Of a DNA stretch of 36,004 nt, positions 8,293 to 14,961 are shown piece by piece. Within the stretch, counting starts at the first letter, position 1; each line of letters begins with the position of its first letter. A program made the translations under genes and the position numbers. This DNA comes from Brevinematales bacterium (GTDB lineage Bacteria > Spirochaetota > Brevinematia > Brevinematales > JAOACQ01), in the NCBI GenBank assembly GCA_026417755.1, contig JAOACQ010000034.1, positions 1-36,004 on the forward strand, given 5' to 3'. The notes beneath the pieces are model-generated. The model worked only from the letters and a program-made list of their open reading frames with translations. It ran no database searches and was not told where the DNA came from.

Positions 8293-9768
8293 TTATTCAA
8301 GACCTTGTGACATTCTGTATGACATTTCTTTTTTATAGAGGTCATTGTAGTAAAAACCTCTCTTTGAAAGCTCTTCTTTAAGTTTGTCAGGAAATGGGAC
8401 AAATCGCCAGAAAATATATCTTAAATCCTGAGATTCAAGTTTCTGGATACCTTCAGATTCTTTAGTAATCCAGAGAACATAATCGCTTATGAATCTCATC
8501 TTTATATCACCTTTTATCTTGTTTGAGGTAAGATATTCATAATATCTCGCCGTTAAGCCTTCATCCATCCAGTGGTAACCTGCCATTTCTTTTGCTACCT
8601 GCCACCTGAAATCTCCCATCGCTACTGTTACAGCAAGACGTGGGTTTCTTGCAAATATTGGGACTGCTATCCTGCCACGACTTGTAGCTTTATTATATCT
8701 ATCATAAGGCTCCCAGCATATTCCATAGTTTCCATACCCTGGGGTTAAAAGAATATTAGGGTAGATCCTATGGGTATTCTGACGAAATTTTCTTTCAAAT
8801 ATCGTAGGATCAAGCTCCTCTATATTTTTTATGTTTTGATATGAAATTGATTTAAAGTTATAATTTCTCGTTTCTTTAGGCAAAAATGCACTGAATGCTA
8901 TAGGAAAATGGTTCCCCTGTCTTCCTATACACATTTTCACCATTTGACGAACACAGCTTATTTCATTTTCTATTGTTCTCGAATCAACATTATATTTGAT
9001 AGGAGTATTGTTGTCCTTGTAGTTTGCATTAATTTCACTTTCAAGATTTTGATATTCTTCAAATTTTTCGTAATATCCTCTCTTAGCAACACACATTTCC
9101 TTGTCATATTTTTTTATTTCTCTTATTGTATCTGCTATCTCATCCATTTTTTTGATTTGGTCTTCCTGATAGGTATCAGCTGCTCCCAAACTACTATCCA
9201 TACTATGTGTTGTTATTGAGTTTATTATAGCAACTAGTGCTTCTTCGGCAATTCTTCTTCTTTCAGCTGCATTTATGTAATTTCTCTTTTCTATCTCGAT
9301 TATTCCTGCCAACTTTTCTAGTTTTGTTTGCATTGCAGAATCCTTTTGAGCATCTGACTTTCTCGGAGATTGTTCATCCGTCATACTTGGTTTTAAATTT
9401 CCTTTCTTAATTTCAAGAAACCATTCATCAACATAATATATGCAATTCTCTGGATCCTTCTCTTCAAAAGGCTGAGATAAAATTAATTTCTGATCCTCTG
9501 TGGTTAAATATTTCAAGTCAAGAATACCATATCTTATAAATAGTCTTTTTTCTTTTGGTGTGTTCTCATTTAACTTCATTAATATATCAGCATAGAGCTG
9601 CCAGAAAGAACTTGCCAGTCTTTCTCTATATATTACTTTCTTATCTTTGTCAGTCTCTTTTTCGTAATTATTCTTGTTGGTAAGAAGCTGCTCTACAATT
9701 TCTGAATTTTCATCGCTCAAAACTTTTTTGAGAAAGCTATCTGGAAGACTATCGAATAGTTTACCCAT
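8293..9768 (-). CDS. Unrecognised 491-residue protein upstream of recG
   Basis: I do not recognise this family. Three parts are visible. The N-terminal part (1-125) is helical and acidic. The middle part (about 130-270) is highly charged and looks like coiled coil (EKLAGIIEIEKRNYINAAER, IADTIREIKKYDKEM). The C-terminal part (about 275-491) is rich in aromatic residues and includes YPNILLTPGYGNYGICWEPY, FARNPRLAVTVAMGDFRWQV and HWMDEGLTARYYEYL. No signal peptide or transmembrane helix is evident, so a cytosolic location is likely. MDEGLTARYYEY recalls the downstream helix of zincin peptidases, but no HExxH is present. A GGAG ribosome site precedes the ATG, and the gene has its own promoter with an internal palindrome. 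It directly precedes recG without a gap. Codon use looks like its neighbours. Confidence 0.85.
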   Translation of the reverse strand: MGKLFDSLPDSFLKKVLSDENSEIVEQLLTNKNNYEKETDKDKKVIYRERLASSFWQLYADILMKLNENTPKEKRLFIRYGILDLKYLTTEDQKLILSQPFEEKDPENCIYYVDEWFLEIKKGNLKPSMTDEQSPRKSDAQKDSAMQTKLEKLAGIIEIEKRNYINAAERRRIAEEALVAIINSITTHSMDSSLGAADTYQEDQIKKMDEIADTIREIKKYDKEMCVAKRGYYEKFEEYQNLESEINANYKDNNTPIKYNVDSRTIENEISCVRQMVKMCIGRQGNHFPIAFSAFLPKETRNYNFKSISYQNIKNIEELDPTIFERKFRQNTHRIYPNILLTPGYGNYGICWEPYDRYNKATSRGRIAVPIFARNPRLAVTVAMGDFRWQVAKEMAGYHWMDEGLTARYYEYLTSNKIKGDIKMRFISDYVLWITKESEGIQKLESQDLRYIFWRFVPFPDKLKEELSKRGFYYNDLYKKEMSYRMSQGLE

Positions 9769-9798
9769 AACGATTCTCCATTTTTAAATTGCCTTTTT

Positions 9799-9827
9799 AG
9801 CATACATCAAATCTTTGATTATGTCAA
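9799..9827 (-). promoter_or_regulatory. Promoter of the 491-residue gene and recG, with palindrome in the spacer
   Basis: On the minus strand, -35 TTGACA (9827-9822), a 17-base spacer and -10 TATGCT (9804-9799). The spacer contains a perfect dyad ATCAAA-TC-TTTGAT (9806-9819), a position where a bound regulator would block or distort the promoter. It lies between dprA and the 491-residue gene. Confidence 0.65.
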
Positions 9828-9858
9828 ATAGAATTGTATTTAGGGTTGTAGGTAAATT

Positions 9859-10923
9859 TTACAATCTCCTATAGAATCCACCAGCACACTCTTCAAGATA
9901 ACCTTTTAATTCAAGAAGAGTGAGTATGTGATTTAATCTTTCTGGTAGCATCTTTGATTTAATTACTATTTCATCAAAATGGGCTTCTTTATTAATAAGA
10001 GACAAAAGCTGCTTTTCCTCCTGAGATAGTAAATGTTCTTCTTTTTTGTTTATAATTTTTTGTGCCTTTTTACCAAGAATATCAAAAACTATTTCTTCTG
10101 GAGAAACTACAATTTTTGCACCTCTCTGGATCAAATGATTATTACCGGAATATGATGGATCTATTACATTACCTGGAATAGTATACAACTCTCTTCCCTG
10201 TAATTCCGCATATTGAGCGGTTATCAAAGACCCAGATTTTTCTGGGGCCTGAATGACAAATACCCCACATGATAAACCACTTATTATTCTATTTCTTAAT
10301 GGAAAGTTCTGTTTAAGCGGATATGTTCCGGGCGTATATTCAGATATGATACATCCTTTTTTCTTAATCTGATGATATAGGGAAGCATTTGATAATGGAT
10401 AGATAACATCCACCCCACCCCCCACAACAGCAACTGTCCAACCATCATTTTCTATCGCAATTTTTTGTGCTATACCATCATGTCCTTTTGCAAGACCACT
10501 TACGATACCTATTCCGTAGCTTACAATTTCTCTGGTAAAATATTCGTTTATCAATTTTGCGTCCTCTGTCGGATTTCTTGTTCCTACAACTGCAAGGGGT
10601 TTGATTGAATAATTAAAATCTCCAAGCATATAAATAAGAAAAGGAGCATCTTCAATTTCTCTTAGTAAAGGTGGGTATGTTTCACTTTCTATCTCTATAA
10701 CTTTTATACTTTCCTTTTTACATATCTTTTCAATTTTTTCTGCTTCTATAAGCATATTTTTAAAAAATGGTATCGCCTTTTCTGTCTTAATCTTAAGAAA
10801 CTGCATCTGTTCTTGATAGTTGAGAGAAAAAAAATCATTGAGCCCATAATTCTTTATTTCTTTATATCTTTTTGGCCCTATATATTCATTATATGAAAGT
10901 GCTAATTTGTAGATTAAATCCAT
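9859..10923 (-). CDS. dprA: DNA processing protein DprA
   Basis: This 354-residue protein has the DprA Rossmann-like core: AVVGTRNPTEDAK, GIVSGLAKGHDGIAQ, VAVVGGGVDVIYP, the motif LKQNFPLRNRIISGL and GSLITAQYAELQGRELYTIPG. The N-terminus is a helix-hairpin-helix/SAM-like segment, and the C-terminus (about 295-354, HFDEIVIKSKMLPERLNHIL) is a winged-helix domain. DprA binds incoming single-stranded DNA and loads RecA during natural transformation. No other competence genes are in the window. The start abuts the stop of the TPR gene, and the ribosome site GGAG lies within that gene's last codons. Confidence 0.96.
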   Translation of the reverse strand: MDLIYKLALSYNEYIGPKRYKEIKNYGLNDFFSLNYQEQMQFLKIKTEKAIPFFKNMLIEAEKIEKICKKESIKVIEIESETYPPLLREIEDAPFLIYMLGDFNYSIKPLAVVGTRNPTEDAKLINEYFTREIVSYGIGIVSGLAKGHDGIAQKIAIENDGWTVAVVGGGVDVIYPLSNASLYHQIKKKGCIISEYTPGTYPLKQNFPLRNRIISGLSCGVFVIQAPEKSGSLITAQYAELQGRELYTIPGNVIDPSYSGNNHLIQRGAKIVVSPEEIVFDILGKKAQKIINKKEEHLLSQEEKQLLSLINKEAHFDEIVIKSKMLPERLNHILTLLELKGYLEECAGGFYRRL

Positions 10924-11652
10924 CTACTCCACTCCAAGCCTGTTTAAAATCTCAAGATTCTGCATCACTTTTTCCATTTCGTTTGAGTTTTTTGGTAAAA
11001 TCTGTTGTAATTTAAGGTACAACTTCTTTGCTTTCGTATAGTCTTTTTTGTCATAATAAATTCTAGCAAGAGCAAATAGGCTTCTTACTTCATTAGGATT
11101 TTGTTTCAAGATATTGAGAAATTTTTCTGCGGCTTTGTCAATATTGCCACTTTCGTAAAGCATTGCACCATAAAGATAATTTGCTTCAGGACTCTCTGGA
11201 ATCTTGTTTAAAGCAATTTCAAGATAACTTAAGGCTTTTTCCTCATATTCTTTTTGCTGTGCTTGATTTGTAACGGTCTTTTTGAGATTATAATAGATAA
11301 AGGCATAATTATAATTTATTGCATAATCGCCGGGTAGAATTTCTCGTGCTATATCAAGGTATTTTAAAGCCTCATTCCACATTTCATACTTTATTAAAAC
11401 ATTAGCAAGAGATAATGCTATAATCTGTCTTTCTTTCTCAAGTTGAGCATATTTAAATGAGGCATCAAGGAGTTCTTTTTGTTTGGTAAGTATTTCAACA
11501 GCCTTTTCTTTCTCTGCGACTCCCCTTCTTGTTAATTCTTGAGCCTTTCTCAATGCTCTATTGAAAGGAGTAAAGGATTGCCCTGCAAAAAAACCAATAG
11601 AGAAAGAAGCAAAAATTATTATAACTATAAATACCCAGTCAACTTTTTTCAT
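10924..11652 (-). CDS. Membrane-anchored tetratricopeptide-repeat protein
   Basis: The 242-residue protein starts MKKVDWVFIVIIIFASFSIG, a single N-terminal transmembrane helix or uncleaved signal anchor. A charged helical stretch follows, then several TPR units (for example WNEALKYLDIAREILPGDYA, ANYLYGAMLYESGNIDKAAE, VRSLFALARIYYDKKDYTKA). TPRs mediate protein-protein contacts. The ATG at 11652 is chosen over the GTG at 11661 because AGGGAGG lies 8 bases upstream of the ATG and overlaps the GTG. It follows the DUF58 gene by 13 bases. TPR proteins often accompany DUF58 and VWA proteins, so an envelope-linked role is likely, but the function is unknown. Confidence 0.85.
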   Translation of the reverse strand: MKKVDWVFIVIIIFASFSIGFFAGQSFTPFNRALRKAQELTRRGVAEKEKAVEILTKQKELLDASFKYAQLEKERQIIALSLANVLIKYEMWNEALKYLDIAREILPGDYAINYNYAFIYYNLKKTVTNQAQQKEYEEKALSYLEIALNKIPESPEANYLYGAMLYESGNIDKAAEKFLNILKQNPNEVRSLFALARIYYDKKDYTKAKKLYLKLQQILPKNSNEMEKVMQNLEILNRLGVE

Positions 11653-11665
11653 ATAGAACACCTCC

Positions 11666-12574
11666 CTAATGCCTTAATTTAAAAAGCCTCTTTCTTAGCA
11701 TTAATTCTATAGGCTTGAAATTTTCATCGGTATAAGTTTCTGTAAAATCCAAAGATAATTTCTTAAATATTTTTTTATAATATTCTCTGTAGTTTGAGAT
11801 TCTCGTTTTATATTCTGGGAAATCAATTTTTATTGTATCTTTGTAATCAGTTTCACTGTCTTTAATGTCGAACAATATATTCATTTTCTGGATGAATGGA
11901 ATCTCAATATTCTTTAACTCAATATTTTCTTCAAAGTTATCTCTTATTACTATTGGAATCACATCATGTTTTTTTGAGAGAGATAAAAGTGCATTTTCAT
12001 ACCCACTATCCAAAAAATCACTGAGGATAAAGATTACTGCTTTTTTCTTAAGAAGGTCAAAAATACTCTTTAGAGACTTTGAGAGAGAAGTAGATTTGTT
12101 CTCTCCTTCAAAATACCAGCTATCTCTTATAATTCGCAATAAATGTGAATAATTTTTTCTTGCTGGGACATATTTTTCAATATCATTTGAAAAAAGAATA
12201 AGCCCACATTTGTCATTGTTGAAAAATGAAGCGAAACCAAGAAAAGCGACTATTTCTGCAATTCTTTGCCTTTTTGATTTTAAAATCCCAAAGTAGTTCG
12301 ACGCACTTGTATCGACAGCAAAAATCACTGTCAACTGTCTTTCTTCTATGTATGTTTTTATATATGGTTCATTCATTCTTGCTGTAACATTCCAGTCAAT
12401 ATCTCTAATGTCGTCTCCAGGTAAATAATTTCTTGTCTCATTGAATTCAATACCTTTACCTTTAAATATACTATGATAATTACTGATAAGATTGTCTTCT
12501 ATGAGTTTTTTTGCCTTTATTTCTATGTGCTTGACCTGTGAGATTATTTGCTCTATTGGAAGATTAGTCTCCAT
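11666..12574 (-). CDS. DUF58 domain protein
   Basis: This 302-residue protein has the DUF58 signature: GIEFNETRNYLPGDDIRDID followed by WNVTARMNEPYIKTYIEE, then a von Willebrand A-like segment with VIFAVDTSASNYFG, in which DTSAS stands where a MIDAS DxSxS motif would be. No transmembrane helix is visible. DUF58 proteins commonly sit beside MoxR ATPases and Bat/VWA membrane proteins and are thought to take part in metal-dependent assembly or stress functions. Here only a small membrane protein and a TPR protein accompany it. The ATG overlaps the upstream small membrane gene by 11 bases and is preceded by AAGGAG. Confidence 0.9.
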   Translation of the reverse strand: METNLPIEQIISQVKHIEIKAKKLIEDNLISNYHSIFKGKGIEFNETRNYLPGDDIRDIDWNVTARMNEPYIKTYIEERQLTVIFAVDTSASNYFGILKSKRQRIAEIVAFLGFASFFNNDKCGLILFSNDIEKYVPARKNYSHLLRIIRDSWYFEGENKSTSLSKSLKSIFDLLKKKAVIFILSDFLDSGYENALLSLSKKHDVIPIVIRDNFEENIELKNIEIPFIQKMNILFDIKDSETDYKDTIKIDFPEYKTRISNYREYYKKIFKKLSLDFTETYTDENFKPIELMLRKRLFKLRH

Positions 12575-12836
12575 CTCTCCTATCTCCTTCTTCTGAAGGT
12601 TTTATATTTATTATTTTCGCTTTTGTCTTTCTTAAGCCTTCCTCATCATATTTGCTATTATCTCTTATAACTTTTATTCTATTATAAAAATAATTAATTA
12701 TCCATAAAACAGAAACCACAATTATCAAAATAATGGCAAGAATTATCAAAAATGGCAAAGAATAAATGAAAATACTGAAAATTAGAAACATTACAAGAAA
12801 AGAAAAAATTATATTTAATATGCTACTATATCTCAT
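12564..12836 (-). CDS. Small membrane protein of the DUF58 cluster
   Basis: I do not recognise this 90-residue protein. Residues 7-50 form one or two hydrophobic helices (IIFSFLVMFLIFSIFIYSLP, then FLIILAIILIIVVSVLWIIN), followed by a basic cytoplasmic-type tail (RIKVIRDNSKYDEEGLRKTK). It overlaps the ybeY stop by 1 base and the DUF58 start by 11 bases, which argues that it is real and co-translated. In DUF58 clusters a small membrane protein could anchor the soluble partner; that is inference. Confidence 0.75.
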   Translation of the reverse strand: MRYSSILNIIFSFLVMFLIFSIFIYSLPFLIILAIILIIVVSVLWIINYFYNRIKVIRDNSKYDEEGLRKTKAKIINIKPSEEGDRRDGD

Positions 12837-13288
12837 TACTCTCTCTCTTTAATAAATCTTTCAAGGTATTTATCCTGAATTTCAAACATAATCCTCTCGT
12901 CTTCTTCAGATCTTTCATGATCGAAACCAAGCAAATGAAGAATTCCATGGATTGAAAGTCTTGCAAGCTCTTCTTCTTCTGTAATTTCAAACTCTTTTGC
13001 CTGTCTTTTCATTGTATCAACAGAAATAATTATATCTCCTAGTTCTTTTATATCTACTGGTAGCTCAAATTCACTACCCTCTAGAAAGGAAAAAGAAAGC
13101 ACATCTGTAGGTTTATCTTTACCTCTATAAGTCTTATTGTATTCTTTGATTACTTCATCATTGGTCAACAAAATACTAACAGTATATTTATCCTTGTGAT
13201 AATCCTTCAAAATACCTTCAAGAAATTTTTTTAACCCTGTCAACTCTTTTTTCTTAATCCCATTATGTTCAATCAAATAATTTATCAT
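12836..13288 (-). CDS. ybeY: Endoribonuclease YbeY
   Basis: This 150-residue protein carries the YbeY zinc motif in LSIHGILHLLGFDHERSEED (the H-x5... pattern with three histidines) and the upstream conserved YRGKDKPTDVLSF. YbeY is a single-strand RNA endonuclease needed for 16S rRNA 3' maturation and ribosome quality control. Its ATG overlaps the stop of the YfcE-like gene in an ATGA arrangement, and AAGGG precedes it. Length matches the family. Confidence 0.95.
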   Translation of the reverse strand: MINYLIEHNGIKKKELTGLKKFLEGILKDYHKDKYTVSILLTNDEVIKEYNKTYRGKDKPTDVLSFSFLEGSEFELPVDIKELGDIIISVDTMKRQAKEFEITEEEELARLSIHGILHLLGFDHERSEEDERIMFEIQDKYLERFIKERE

Positions 13289-13749
13289 ATAACCCTTAAC
13301 TCTGCCTCAATTTTGCCCTTATCTATTTTAATAAACCCATAAGAACCATCTTTTAAGGCACCGGGATTAAAAAAATAAATTCCCTCTCTTTCATCAAACT
13401 CTTTTTTATGAGTATGCCCATAGCAAACAAGTTGATAATTTTTCTCCCTTGCTTTCGCAAGCATCCTATCAGTAGAAAAATGAGCTTCATATCTATGCCC
13501 GTGTAATAACCATACCTTTAAACTTTCAACTTCAAGAACTATTTCCTCTTTCGCATAATCAGAGGTTTTTGGCCACAACGGATCCATATTGCCCTTTACA
13601 GAATAAACATTCTTTTCATAAACAATATCCATAACATCCTGTGAAAAGTCACCAAGATGAAATATTAAATCTACATTACTTGCTTCTACAAGTTTATGAA
13701 TTAAATCCTTTCTACCATGAGAATCACTCATTACAAGTATTTTGATCAT
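13285..13749 (-). CDS. YfcE/MJ0936-type metallophosphodiesterase
   Basis: This 154-residue protein has the calcineurin-like phosphoesterase metal motifs in order: SDSHG (residues 8-12), HLGDFSQD, KGNMDP (GNxD type), LLHGHRYE and YGHTHKKEF. This is the short YfcE-like group, which hydrolyses phosphodiester model substrates with divalent metals; the cellular substrate is unknown. It begins 5 bases after the DUF4912 gene with no clear ribosome site and overlaps ybeY by 4 bases. Confidence 0.92.
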   Translation of the reverse strand: MIKILVMSDSHGRKDLIHKLVEASNVDLIFHLGDFSQDVMDIVYEKNVYSVKGNMDPLWPKTSDYAKEEIVLEVESLKVWLLHGHRYEAHFSTDRMLAKAREKNYQLVCYGHTHKKEFDEREGIYFFNPGALKDGSYGFIKIDKGKIEAELRVI

Positions 13750-13754
13750 AGTAT

Positions 13755-14795
13755 TTAATATTCTTTTCTTTTTGTAGATTTAAGCATTACCGGGGTTATC
13801 TCTATCTTTTTCTCCCCATCTGAAGAAATAGAAACCACAGGTATCTTATATTCCCCGTCTTTAAAATGGAATCTCATAGAAAACTTACCATCATGGCTCA
13901 ATTCAACCGGAACACCCCCAATTGTAAGCCTTGCATCCGGTGATGTGCTTCCATAGATTACAAGCTCTGTATTCAACTCAAGCCAGAAATTCTTTGCAAC
14001 AACGCCGGGCTTTTCAAACGAAAAACCACCACTTCCACCTGAAGAAACTCCACTCCATTCACCAGGACTAATGCCTCTCCACTCAAAAACCACATCAGAC
14101 CCAACAATCTTTTTTATCACATAACCGCCTGATTGTCTATATATTTCTTCTGCTTTCCTGTATTCAGATGGCTCCAGTTTTGAAAAGTCGTATTCTACCT
14201 TATCGGGAGGAACAAAGAAATCATTAGATTTCGCAATAGTTATAAATTTCCCACTCTTTAAAAAACCAACCTCCGTAAAATATTTCCTCCCGGATGAAGG
14301 AACCTGAAAATAACAATTTCTCATCTGTGAAGGAAGTTCAACATCAAAAAAGGTTCCCCTATCTACGTCATATGTTCTTAATATTATTTTTGAATCTTGG
14401 TTTAATCCATATTCTTTTATTTTAGCTATCGAAAAATCCCAGTAAGCATAAACAAGATATGGATCTCTCACCAATACTACTATTCTATCTTCGTTGTAAG
14501 AAGTTGGTAAAACATAACTTTCCTTCTTTTCATCAATATTATCTTTTACAACTTCATACTTTGTTTTTGCTACTTTTGAATCGATTTCTGTCTTTTCAAC
14601 TCTCTGTCTTTTTGCTACCGTTGTTTTCTTTTTGGTTGGCTCTTTTTTAGTCTCTTTAGTAGCCTCTTCTTTTGTATTGATTAAAAGATTTATAATCATA
14701 TCCTTTGTAGCACTCTTTTCTACTTTTATTTTATTCTTTTTACAAAGCTCAAGAAGTTCTTCTTTCTTCATACGCGAAAGAGTTGTTTTATTCAT
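13755..14795 (-). CDS. DUF4912 protein with N-terminal Rho-N/SAP-like helix-loop-helix
   Basis: The 346-residue protein begins with a short Rho-N/SAP-like module (about residues 1-45: SRMKKEELLELCKKNKIKVE and KDMIINLL). A Lys/Thr/Glu-rich linker (about 45-90) follows, then a DUF4912 region (about 95-250, with VLVRDPYLVYAYWDFS and RTYDVDRGTFFDVELP). The C-terminal beta-rich segment (FWLELNTELVIYGSTSPDAR, IGGVPVELSHDGKFSMRF) resembles an immunoglobulin-like or DUF4912-associated domain. The function is unknown. The pairing of a nucleic-acid-binding-type module with a beta-rich domain is known for DUF4912 proteins. It is the first gene of the long minus-strand cluster and has a strong AAGGAGG site. 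Confidence 0.85.
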   Translation of the reverse strand: MNKTTLSRMKKEELLELCKKNKIKVEKSATKDMIINLLINTKEEATKETKKEPTKKKTTVAKRQRVEKTEIDSKVAKTKYEVVKDNIDEKKESYVLPTSYNEDRIVVLVRDPYLVYAYWDFSIAKIKEYGLNQDSKIILRTYDVDRGTFFDVELPSQMRNCYFQVPSSGRKYFTEVGFLKSGKFITIAKSNDFFVPPDKVEYDFSKLEPSEYRKAEEIYRQSGGYVIKKIVGSDVVFEWRGISPGEWSGVSSGGSGGFSFEKPGVVAKNFWLELNTELVIYGSTSPDARLTIGGVPVELSHDGKFSMRFHFKDGEYKIPVVSISSDGEKKIEITPVMLKSTKRKEY

Positions 14796-14826
14796 AAAAC
14801 CTCCTTTTCTTAGAAAGAGATATTTT

Positions 14827-14854
14827 ATTTTACCTGATAAAAAAAATAAGTCAA
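14827..14854 (-). promoter_or_regulatory. Promoter of the DUF4912-to-dprA cluster
   Basis: On the minus strand, -35 TTGACT (14854-14849), a 16-base spacer and -10 TAAAAT (14832-14827), about 30 bases before the DUF4912 start codon. Confidence 0.6.
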
Positions 14855-14887
14855 ATTTATTTAACTAAAAAATCAAAAAAATTTTTA

Positions 14888-14916
14888 TTAACAAAAAATG
14901 AATTATTATTTTAATA
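14888..14916 (+). promoter_or_regulatory. Weak candidate promoter of the PHP-glycosyltransferase gene
   Basis: TTAACA (14888-14893), 17-base spacer, TTAATA (14911-14916). The region is almost pure A and T, so chance matches are likely; no better pair is visible. Confidence 0.35.
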
Positions 14917-14961
14917 AATTCTAACTTTTTATAAATAAAATATATAAAGAAAGGAGGCATT

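Noticed and set aside
8293-9768. Zinc peptidase assignment for the 491-residue protein
   Set aside because: MDEGLTARYYEY recalls the helix after HExxH in zincins, but no HExxH exists in the protein.
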